A program made the translations under genes and the position numbers. This document shows positions 8,234 to 15,271 of a stretch of 47,107 nt of DNA, one piece after another. A model generated the notes under the pieces. The model was not told the origin of the DNA. It saw nothing but the letters and a program-made list of their open reading frames with translations, and ran no database searches. Positions within the stretch are counted from its first letter, which is position 1. Every line of letters begins with the position of its first letter. The stretch is taken from assembly GCA_964392775.1 (NCBI GenBank), contig CAYMRD010000019.1, positions 1 to 47,107 on the forward strand. The letters run 5' to 3'. Source of the stretch: UKL13-3 sp964392775. GTDB taxonomy: Bacteria > Bacteroidota > Bacteroidia > UKL13-3.

Positions 8234-8857
8234 TTATTTCAATTTAAAGATTAAGCCTCCGCCCAAACCAAACTGAATAACATAACTGTATGTGCTCACA
8301 CCTGCACTGGCACCACCTGTACCAACTCCTGCATACAAACCAAAGCCACTGATGGGTGATTGCAATAAAGCATAGGTATTGATACCGATACGCTCGTTAA
8401 TCATAAACTTGGCCCCCAGGTTTAAAGTGAAGGCGGCACGGGTTACACTCTCGTATTTTCCACTCTCAAAACTGAGGTTTGCAATACCGATACCTCCACC
8501 GGTATAGGGTATAATTTTATCGTTTCCACCGAGGTGATGCAAACGGTTAAACCCTAATACATAATATTGGATATTGGCTTTATTATCATAATCGCCCGTT
8601 TGATACGGATAGCGATGGTAGTCGAGGTTTGTCGGTTGGTTCTGATACGTAAATTTCAGTTCGGCCTTATCAGCAAAAATGGCTGCCAGGGTTACGCCAT
8701 AGGTTGCTCCATCCTGAATGCGAACACTACCTGCATATACCGGAAAGGTCTCCTGAAAAGTATACATCACATCGCCTCTTACCTCAATGGATTGAGCGAA
8801 GAGCTGAACATTAAACAGAAATGCAACAACTAAAAGTAAATAGAAACGTATTTTCAT
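8234..8857 (-). CDS. Small outer-membrane beta-barrel protein
   Basis: The protein has 207 residues with a signal peptide ending near LFAQ (residue 22). The mature part is a series of amphipathic strands with glycines at turns (YTGGGIGIANLSF, FTLNLGAKFMINERIGINTYALLQ, VIQFGLGGGLIFKLK). This pattern is typical of eight- to ten-stranded barrels of the OmpW or 'outer membrane protein beta-barrel domain' type. It lies between the patatin-Omp85 gene (60 bp upstream) and the Omp85 barrel gene (12 bp downstream), all on the same strand. Function not recognisable. Confidence 0.6.
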   Translation of the reverse strand: MKIRFYLLLVVAFLFNVQLFAQSIEVRGDVMYTFQETFPVYAGSVRIQDGATYGVTLAAIFADKAELKFTYQNQPTNLDYHRYPYQTGDYDNKANIQYYVLGFNRLHHLGGNDKIIPYTGGGIGIANLSFESGKYESVTRAAFTLNLGAKFMINERIGINTYALLQSPISGFGLYAGVGTGGASAGVSTYSYVIQFGLGGGLIFKLK

Positions 8858-8917
8858 AACAGGTGTAATTGGTAACGCAATGTATAAAATGTTTGCTAAT
8901 ATTTTAGGTTGATTGAT

Positions 8918-11167
8918 CTAGAATAAGAAACCCAGCTTAACATGGCCATAAACCACATTCACCTGTGGCGAATACATCATCGTAAACTCCATTGGCATGC
9001 TGCTTAAATTATAACCCAATGTAAGCGAGCTCCCCAAAACACCTTTCCCGCTTTGGGCATCAACCCATTTATTGAGTGTGGTGAAGTCGTAAAAGGCTCC
9101 ACTGATTTTGGGTGTGAGATACAATTCTCCCACCATCCTGCACTGAACACCCAACGTCAATCCTGTAAAAGATGACGACAAGAGTTGCGCCTCTCTTAAT
9201 CCGGGAAATACAAACTGGTTTCGAACCAAATTCTGAACCCCTCCAATCGAAAACATATCAACCGGAAAATTCAGATTGTTGAATCTGTGAATACCCAGAC
9301 CAAAAGCCTGAATAATGGAGACACGTGAATTAAGCTTTGTATACTTTGCCAGACTCATGCGAATACGCTCCACAGGTTTTTCGGATAATACAGCCGATTT
9401 ATCAATAGCCGAGTCGTTCACAATATAATTGAGTGTAAAATTCCTTCCGAAATACAATCCTCCCTCCAGACTAAAATCCACTCCGGAGCGCGGAAACATT
9501 CTTCTGTCAAGCGTATTCATTTCAATATCCAGATAGCTGTAATAACTATTAAAGTTACCGTCAACACTGGCAGTTGCCGAAATGCTCGGATTCAAATTTG
9601 TATTGTAATTGGCAATACCGATACCGATTGATTTATCAGTTCCAATCATGCGTTTTATATTAAGGTCGACCGTAGCAGTGTTCACCCGGTACAAATACTT
9701 TTGATTGCTCAAATTATTCTTGTCGTATACCGGAAGCGGCAACATATCATAAGAAAAACTTAAGGTTGCAAAATTATTCAGTCGTTTGCCAAAAGCCTGT
9801 TTGTGTTGCACAAGCGCTCTCAGGTTCTCACCCAATAATATCTTTGCCATAGTCCGCGATTTATCAAACAACAAATTGCGTTCGGTTAGGTTTACAATAA
9901 TACCTGCCCCCATAAATGAGTGGTACGATAACGCTAACTTAAGTGAGGTCAATGGGTTTTCGCGAACTTCACAGTTGAGTGAAGCGGCATTGGTATCGGT
10001 TGGGGTGAGGGTGTAAATTATTTTATTATAATACCGTGTAGAGTATGCTTTTCGAAATCCGGCATTCAACTGTTTAGCGGTATACACTTTTCCACTCGCA
10101 ATATTAAGGTTGTGCACCAGCATGCTTCTGCTTGTGCGCTCTATTCCTTTAATATTCACCGTATCAATACGTACCGAATCTTTTTGTTTTAAACGGGCAT
10201 AAGGATCATACGAAATATTCTCAATGGCATTTAATGAATCGGCCAATCTTTTAAAATAGGGATAGTATAGTCTACCCATCTCAATTCCAATTGTCCTAAT
10301 CGTATCAGATGCTCCAAAGCTCCCGGCACTGTAGTCATTAAGAGGTGGCTCTATCAATATATTGCACAGCTTTTTTTCCGTTACCAAATCTTCTGCATCG
10401 CGGTATTGCGTAATCTGGTACATAATATCCAAAGCTGTATTTAGGTTTTCGAGTTTTGTTAAACCCGAAAAAAGATTGACACCAATTACCAGATCAGCAC
10501 CCATTTCTTTAATATCTGTTACCGGAAAATTCCGGATAATACCACCATCCACCAATCGGGTACTATCATAATCGATGGCCGAAAACACACTTGGAATGGC
10601 CATGCTCGAACGCAAGGCTTTGGTAATCTCTCCTTTCTCGTGCACCACAGCCGCACCTGTGGCCAAGTCAGTTGCTAAACATTTAAAGGGTATATCAAAC
10701 TTTGAAAAGTCTTTGATATCATATACCGGATAAAATACATCCGCTAATTTGAGCCACAACTCTTCCGACTCGATCAAGCCCGTTCCAAGCTGTGGTCTAA
10801 ACTTCTTTAATCCTACCTCAACTGCATAATTTCCGTATTCATCTTTTTCATCTAAACTAATATCTGCATAACTTGGTTTATTGCTGAGCAAGATATCCCA
10901 GTCGAGGGTTGCGCTGATGCTATCAATTTGTTTGCCCGAATAACCAATTGCATACATGCCACCCATAATGCTTCCCATGCTGGTTCCGGTTACATAATCT
11001 ATTTTGAGTCCGGCACTGTCGATGGCTCTCAGAATACCGATATGTGACATCCCTTTGGCACCACCACCACTGAGTACCAAGCCCACTTTGAGACGATGTT
11101 TTTGAGCCGAAACACTCATCACGCAACATAAAATACTCAAAATGAATACGTGGTAATGAATTTTCAT
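8918..11167 (-). CDS. Patatin-like phospholipase with Omp85 barrel (PlpD/FplA-like, type Vd)
   Basis: The protein has 749 residues from the ATG at 11167. An 11-codon longer frame exists, but the internal Met starts the signal peptide MKIHYHVFILSILCCVMSVS. Residues about 24-330 form a patatin domain with an oxyanion loop SGGGAKG, nucleophile elbow GTSMG (Ser63) and DGG (Asp207). Residues about 335-410 look like one POTRA domain (VNIKGIERTSRSMLVHNLN), and the remainder is a 16-stranded-type Omp85 barrel. This is the type Vd autotransporter layout, in which a lipase is displayed or released by its own barrel. Substrates are probably phospholipids or lipid esters. It is the first gene of the envelope run that continues through two barrels. 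Confidence 0.9.
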   Translation of the reverse strand: MKIHYHVFILSILCCVMSVSAQKHRLKVGLVLSGGGAKGMSHIGILRAIDSAGLKIDYVTGTSMGSIMGGMYAIGYSGKQIDSISATLDWDILLSNKPSYADISLDEKDEYGNYAVEVGLKKFRPQLGTGLIESEELWLKLADVFYPVYDIKDFSKFDIPFKCLATDLATGAAVVHEKGEITKALRSSMAIPSVFSAIDYDSTRLVDGGIIRNFPVTDIKEMGADLVIGVNLFSGLTKLENLNTALDIMYQITQYRDAEDLVTEKKLCNILIEPPLNDYSAGSFGASDTIRTIGIEMGRLYYPYFKRLADSLNAIENISYDPYARLKQKDSVRIDTVNIKGIERTSRSMLVHNLNIASGKVYTAKQLNAGFRKAYSTRYYNKIIYTLTPTDTNAASLNCEVRENPLTSLKLALSYHSFMGAGIIVNLTERNLLFDKSRTMAKILLGENLRALVQHKQAFGKRLNNFATLSFSYDMLPLPVYDKNNLSNQKYLYRVNTATVDLNIKRMIGTDKSIGIGIANYNTNLNPSISATASVDGNFNSYYSYLDIEMNTLDRRMFPRSGVDFSLEGGLYFGRNFTLNYIVNDSAIDKSAVLSEKPVERIRMSLAKYTKLNSRVSIIQAFGLGIHRFNNLNFPVDMFSIGGVQNLVRNQFVFPGLREAQLLSSSFTGLTLGVQCRMVGELYLTPKISGAFYDFTTLNKWVDAQSGKGVLGSSLTLGYNLSSMPMEFTMMYSPQVNVVYGHVKLGFLF

Positions 11168-11212
11168 AAACCGGTTTATTTTGAACCGTAATTTACACAA
11201 AGTTTATAATTA

Positions 11213-11668
11213 TCAACCATGTCTGGCTGTGCCATGCATAAATTCAAGCGAAGCTATAAGTGTTTCCATCTCTTCGCGTTCAGTTGTTGCGGCCGGCAAA
11301 TCTTTCATTGAGGTTTGAACGGTATAGGTAAGCAATACCACTTTATCGGCATGGGCCGTAATCCAGTAATAAACGGTGAAACTGGTTCCGTTTACATTGT
11401 GTTCTTTGGTATACTGCACAAACCTGTTACTGCCTGCTGCAAGTAATGAAGGTTCAAAGTCTTTATTCTGATTGTATACTTCCTCCAGCAATTTCTTGTC
11501 AGCCCCTTCTCCCTGATATTCGTTGTCTAAAACAATAATGCGAACCACCCCGCTTCCACCGGCTTCATTGCTAAAAATATAATGCCCCGAAGCATCTGTT
11601 TCCTGCTTCCAGTGTTGTGGGTGATTGATGGAGAAAAATCCATAAAGAGAAACAAATCGTTGTGTCAT
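11213..11668 (-). CDS. DUF3805-like small protein
   Basis: The protein has 151 residues and no signal peptide or membrane segment. The sequence alternates beta strands (FFSINHPQHWKQ, GVVRIIVLDNEY, VNGTSFTVYYWITAHADKVVLLTYTV) and ends in a helix, a PsbP/Mog1-like pattern shared with DUF3805. The assignment rests on the HPxxW and YYWI-type strands and is moderate. It is separated by 45 bp from the patatin gene and may be its upstream neighbour in a transcript. Function unknown. Confidence 0.5.
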   Translation of the reverse strand: MTQRFVSLYGFFSINHPQHWKQETDASGHYIFSNEAGGSGVVRIIVLDNEYQGEGADKKLLEEVYNQNKDFEPSLLAAGSNRFVQYTKEHNVNGTSFTVYYWITAHADKVVLLTYTVQTSMKDLPAATTEREEMETLIASLEFMHGTARHG

Positions 11669-11724
11669 ATAAAGAGGTATTTAAAAACAAATATAATTTC
11701 AGTAAGGATATTAACTATCGTTAT

Positions 11725-12714
11725 TTAACCGAAATTGATTTCGGTGCTGTCGCCAATATTCAAACTTTGTTTCATGCCGATAAACACGGCATCGTTACCA
11801 ATTAAAGAGCGGTTGAGGATGGCGTATTCGATTTGTGCGTAGGGGCCGATGATGCTGTCTTTAACAATAGCATAATTCAAGATTGCATTATCTCCGATAG
11901 ATACATTAGGCCCGATAATGGAATTGGAAATTCGGCAATTTTCGCCCACAAATACGGGTGGAATGATAATCGTATTTTCAAACTGATACGAAGCTGTGTC
12001 ATAATTCAAGCGCTTGAGCAGTGTGGCATTGGTATCAAGCAGAATTTCCTTTTTACCGCAATCAAACCAATTGTCTACATCCACGGTTTTCATCACCACA
12101 CCTTTTTCAATCATGCGCATGAGGGCATCGGTTAAGTGAAATTCGTTTTGAGTGGTAACCTTATTCGTAATATTATGTTCGATGGCTTCAAACAACATAG
12201 CCGTTTCGCGTATATGGTAAATACCCACCAGAGCCAGATTGGATTTTGGAATGGCCGGCTTCTCCACCAAACGTTTGATGGTTCCATCTATGCCCAATTC
12301 GGCTACACCAAACAAACGCGGATCTTCAACTTTTTTAACACATAAAGTAGTGGTATCACTTTTCATCAAAGCCGTCAGATTTACGTCCGCAATGGTATCG
12401 CCCAATACAATCAATAGTTCATCATCCTCCACAAGTTCTTTGGTCAGCCAAATGGCATGTGCGGTGCCCTTTCCTGTGGTTTGAATCACAAAATCGGTTT
12501 GCACCTGCGGATAGTTTGAGGTAATATAACTTTCGATTTTATCACCCATATAACCAATCACAAACACAAACTCATCTACACCAGCATGTATAAGCGCCTC
12601 AATGATATGAGCCAGAATAGGTTTACCGGCAATGGGAATCAATGCTTTAGGTTGTGTATGGGTATGCGGACGAAGGCGGGTGCCAATACCCGCAACAGGA
12701 ATAATTGCTTTCAT
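11725..12714 (-). CDS. Sugar-phosphate nucleotidyltransferase with left-handed beta-helix tail
   Basis: The 329-residue protein transfers a nucleotide to a sugar 1-phosphate. The N-terminal Rossmann-like domain (about 1-230) carries the signature GIGTRLRPHT...PKALIPIAGKP, and catalytic Asp residues lie in LIVLGDT. The C-terminal part (about 245-320) has hexapeptide-repeat strands (ENCRISNSIIGPNVSIGDNAILN), as in GlmU- or RmlA-long-like enzymes. Whether it makes dTDP-, UDP- or GDP-sugars cannot be told from sequence. The ATG overlaps the stop of the upstream toxin gene in an ATGA, so the two are translationally coupled. That is an unusual partnership for a nucleotidyltransferase. Confidence 0.85.
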   Translation of the reverse strand: MKAIIPVAGIGTRLRPHTHTQPKALIPIAGKPILAHIIEALIHAGVDEFVFVIGYMGDKIESYITSNYPQVQTDFVIQTTGKGTAHAIWLTKELVEDDELLIVLGDTIADVNLTALMKSDTTTLCVKKVEDPRLFGVAELGIDGTIKRLVEKPAIPKSNLALVGIYHIRETAMLFEAIEHNITNKVTTQNEFHLTDALMRMIEKGVVMKTVDVDNWFDCGKKEILLDTNATLLKRLNYDTASYQFENTIIIPPVFVGENCRISNSIIGPNVSIGDNAILNYAIVKDSIIGPYAQIEYAILNRSLIGNDAVFIGMKQSLNIGDSTEINFG

Positions 12715-12998
12715 GCTAAACGAGAACCGTGAATGATGTGGTAAATATACAACGAGTGCTGGTCAACTTTATACACTATCACATACGTCCCCTCAAAAAC
12801 AGCACAATAAAAGTTCCGCTTAGCAAACTGTTTATGCCTGCACAAAGGATATTTGGAAGGGAATACAGTCAACGAAAGCAGAAACTGTTTAAGCCACGAA
12901 ATGTACACGAACGCTGTTTCGGGATATCCTTCTCCGGCTATGTATGAAGCTATACTGATGATGCTTCGCCTGACATAAGCCGACAGCTTGATGTTCAT
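12711..12998 (-). CDS. ParE/RelE-superfamily toxin
   Basis: The protein has 95 residues. The pattern SIASYIAGEGYPETAFVYISWL, then a central basic strand, then YVIVYKVDQHSLYIYHIIHGSR is the usual ParE/RelE layout: two helices followed by a four-stranded sheet ending in the H-x-x-R-like strand. It overlaps the antitoxin gene by 4 nt upstream and the nucleotidyltransferase gene by 4 nt downstream (ATGA). In this superfamily the toxin either poisons gyrase (ParE) or cuts mRNA on ribosomes (RelE). Which applies here is not clear. Small size and the gene pair support the call. Confidence 0.75.
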   Translation of the reverse strand: MNIKLSAYVRRSIISIASYIAGEGYPETAFVYISWLKQFLLSLTVFPSKYPLCRHKQFAKRNFYCAVFEGTYVIVYKVDQHSLYIYHIIHGSRLA

Positions 12999-13252
12999 TT
13001 TTTAATGGATTCAATTGCTTTGGCAAATACCTCATCTATATCTTTAAAGGAATTGGTTTCATCAAGTATGGATGCCAACTCCTCTAATTCTTCTGCGGTG
13101 GCCTTTCTGCCTGGCTTTACCCAATCATCAGCTGATAGTGTCTTTTCAAGCGTTTCTATTGAAAAGGATTTCACTGCCTTCATCTGTTTTACGAATGCAA
13201 GAATCTCAGCAACAGCCGATTCGTCCTCAGTTTGTATAATTAAGGTAGACAT
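12995..13252 (-). CDS. Antitoxin of the ParE/RelE-type pair
   Basis: The protein has 85 residues and is acidic and helical: an N-terminal strand (STLIIQTEDESAVAEILAFVKQM) followed by a linker and helix (KATAEELEELASILDETNSF). This fits small antitoxins whose C-terminal helix wraps the toxin. It lies directly upstream of the toxin, with overlapping stop and start codons. TAAATTTG on the minus strand (13257-13264) matches the Bacteroidota -7 box only five bases before the start codon, so the mRNA leader would be very short. No clear -33 box is seen. Autoregulation is likely for the family but not shown. Confidence 0.7.
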   Translation of the reverse strand: MSTLIIQTEDESAVAEILAFVKQMKAVKSFSIETLEKTLSADDWVKPGRKATAEELEELASILDETNSFKDIDEVFAKAIESIKK

Positions 13253-13332
13253 AAAACAAATTTACACTTTTGAATAAACATCTTTACCATTTATTTCATT
13301 TCCTTAAATTGCACACCCTTAACTGAACCTAC

Positions 13333-14607
13333 ATGAAAAAAGATAAAGTGATTTTCGACCTGATTGAACAGGAACATAACCGTCAGGAACATGGACTGGA
13401 GCTGATTGCATCCGAAAACTTTGTGAGCAAACAAGTGATGAAAGCACAGGGAAGTGTGCTGACCAATAAATATGCAGAAGGCCTTCCGGGCAAACGTTAC
13501 TATGGCGGTTGCGAAGTAGTAGATGTTGTTGAACAACTGGCCATCGACCGTTTGAAGGAATTGTTTAGTGCCGAATGGGTCAATGTACAACCCCACTCAG
13601 GCGCACAAGCCAATGCTGCAGTAATGCTGGGCTGCCTTAATCCGGGTGATAAAATATTAGGATTTGACCTTTCTCATGGAGGTCACCTTACACATGGTTC
13701 TCCGGTAAATTTCTCGGGTAAGTTATACAAACCTTCTTTTTATGGAGTGGAGCAGGAAACCGGACTAATCAACTACGATAAAGTTGAAGAAACGGCTAAA
13801 CGCGAAATGCCTAAGTTGATTATCTGCGGAGCTTCGGCTTACTCACGCGATTGGGACTATGCCCGCCTGCGCAGTATTGCCGATTCGGTTGGTGCTTTGT
13901 TGCTGGCCGATATTGCACACCCTGCAGGATTAATTGCCGCAGGTTTATTGAATAACCCAATCCCGCATTGCCATATTGTAACCTCTACTACGCATAAAAC
14001 CTTGCGCGGACCACGTGGCGGAATTATTATGATGGGTAAGGATTTTGAAAACCCATGGGGACATAAAACACCTAAAGGTGAAACCAAAATGATGAGCGCA
14101 ATTTTGGATGGTGCTGTATTTCCGGGAACACAAGGCGGACCGTTGGAGCATGTGATTGCAGCTAAGGCCGTTGCTTTTGGTGAAGCTTTGAGCGATGAAT
14201 ACAAAGACTATATGAAACAGGTGCAGCAAAATGCACAAGCCATGGCCAAAGCATTTGTAAGCAGAGGTTACCAAATCATCTCAGGTGGAACCGACAATCA
14301 CTTAATGCTGATTGACCTGCGCAATAAAAACATCAGCGGTAAGGCTGCCGAAAATGCGTTGGTGAAAGCGGATATCACCCTCAATAAAAACATGGTTCCG
14401 TTTGATGATAAATCACCGTTTGTAACTTCGGGTATTCGTGTGGGAACAGCAGCAATCACCACTCGTGGGTTGAAAGAAAAACACATGGATAAAATTGTAG
14501 AGTTGATTGATACTGTGTTGATGAATCCGGATGATGAATCAGTACTCAAAGACGTTCGCAAAAAAGTGAACAAGATGATGGAAGATTTTCCATTGTATAA
14601 AGACTAA
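13333..14607 (+). CDS. glyA: Serine hydroxymethyltransferase
   Basis: The protein has 424 residues, full length for SHMT. It converts serine and tetrahydrofolate to glycine and 5,10-methylene-THF with pyridoxal phosphate. The PLP lysine lies in VTSTTHKTLRGPRGG. Other hallmarks are the N-terminal EHNRQEHGLELIASEN block, YAEGLPGKRYYGG and the substrate-binding GIRVGTAAITTRG near the C terminus. It is a single gene, divergent from the toxin-antitoxin operon, and ends in a strong hairpin at 14614-14647. Confidence 0.98.
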   Translation: MKKDKVIFDLIEQEHNRQEHGLELIASENFVSKQVMKAQGSVLTNKYAEGLPGKRYYGGCEVVDVVEQLAIDRLKELFSAEWVNVQPHSGAQANAAVMLGCLNPGDKILGFDLSHGGHLTHGSPVNFSGKLYKPSFYGVEQETGLINYDKVEETAKREMPKLIICGASAYSRDWDYARLRSIADSVGALLLADIAHPAGLIAAGLLNNPIPHCHIVTSTTHKTLRGPRGGIIMMGKDFENPWGHKTPKGETKMMSAILDGAVFPGTQGGPLEHVIAAKAVAFGEALSDEYKDYMKQVQQNAQAMAKAFVSRGYQIISGGTDNHLMLIDLRNKNISGKAAENALVKADITLNKNMVPFDDKSPFVTSGIRVGTAAITTRGLKEKHMDKIVELIDTVLMNPDDESVLKDVRKKVNKMMEDFPLYKD

Positions 14608-14613
14608 TTCAAT

Positions 14614-14647
14614 AAAATTGCAGTCAGTTAAAACTGACTGCAATTTT
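14614..14647. terminator. glyA terminator, REP class B copy 1
   Basis: A 16-bp perfect stem (AAAATTGCAGTCAGTT) with a 2-nt loop and trailing T-run begins seven bases after the glyA stop. Its core CAGTCAGTTAAAACTGACTG recurs, with A/G and T/C swaps that preserve pairing, at 15169-15188 on the other side of the transposase gene. Confidence 0.85.
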
Positions 14648-14669
14648 TATCCTCCAAATGACTGTTCAT

Positions 14670-14693
14670 TTCCGTTGACTTCAGTCAACGGAA
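14670..14693. repeat. REP palindrome, class A copy 2
   Basis: TTCCGTTGACT and AGTCAACGGAA flank a 2-nt centre. The stop codon of the RAYT gene (14681-14683 on the minus strand) sits at the centre, so the left arm encodes the last residues FSVD of the transposase. The core is shared with 2359-2378 and 15238-15259. Confidence 0.8.
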
Positions 14694-15118
14694 AAACTCC
14701 ATCCATATTTCTCCATCATTGTATCTACCTCATCTTTGAAAGACCGGGCTGAATGATGGGCTTCCTGATTGTAAATATATTTCCTAACGGAGTCTAGGTG
14801 GCTTTCACTCACACCTACAACCCAATAATCATCCTGCCAAACAAAATGTTGGGTTGTTAATTTTTGCTGATTGATCCAAAAGGATGATTCGCCTTTTATC
14901 AATTGCGCAACTTTGCTGATTGTTTGTTCCCTTCTCAGGGAGATGAGACAATGTGCATGATCACTATACCCATTTACACAATCCAGCCAAATTCCTTTTT
15001 CCTTCGCATTTTGTTTGATATGTTCAAACACCTTTTTTCTCAATGCCGCGGAATTCAAAAAAGGCACTCTGTTTTTAGTTGAAAATACCATGTGCACATA
15101 AACATTTATCCAACTCAT
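14681..15118 (-). CDS. REP-associated tyrosine transposase (RAYT / TnpA_REP), copy 1
   Basis: The protein has 145 residues and belongs to the IS200-like Y1 transposases. The HUH metal site is His54-Ala-His56 in YSDHAHCLI. The catalytic Tyr is probably Tyr114 in YIYNQEAHH. These proteins cut and join single-stranded DNA at REP hairpins and are usually single-copy, without IS ends. Here, palindromes of classes B and A lie on both sides (14614-14693 and 15169-15259) in the order B-A-gene-B-A, and the stop codon is embedded in one of them. The length is complete, so it may be active. It differs clearly in sequence from the second RAYT at 29524. Confidence 0.9.
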   Translation of the reverse strand: MSWINVYVHMVFSTKNRVPFLNSAALRKKVFEHIKQNAKEKGIWLDCVNGYSDHAHCLISLRREQTISKVAQLIKGESSFWINQQKLTTQHFVWQDDYWVVGVSESHLDSVRKYIYNQEAHHSARSFKDEVDTMMEKYGWSFSVD

Positions 15119-15168
15119 GCCAACAAAATAATGAGGCTAAAGCCAATGCATCTAGTCACATCCGATTA

Positions 15169-15188
15169 CAGTCGGTTAAAACCGACTG
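15169..15188. repeat. REP palindrome, class B copy 2
   Basis: CAGTCGGTTAAAACCGACTG lies 50 bp upstream of the RAYT start. Compared with copy 1 it carries compensatory changes in both arms, which shows selection on the hairpin rather than on the sequence. Confidence 0.75.
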
Positions 15189-15237
15189 CATGTAATTTCA
15201 GTCTATTGCCACTTTAACAACAAATGCCAAGTCTATT

Positions 15238-15259
15238 CCCGTAGACTTCAGTCAACGGG
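15238..15259. repeat. REP palindrome, class A copy 3
   Basis: CCCGTAGACTTCAGTCAACGGG is an imperfect palindrome with the GACTTCAGTC core of class A. A partial inverted half-site (AAGTCTATTCCCGTAGACTT) overlaps it on the left. It lies 12 bp from the stop of the SprB-like gene and may serve as its terminator. Confidence 0.7.
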
Positions 15260-15271
15260 ATATTAATATCA

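Noticed and set aside
14614..14693. CRISPR-like or attachment-site repeats near the RAYT
   Set aside because: The repeats are palindromic, few, unequally spaced and typed by family. There are no spacers and no cas genes.
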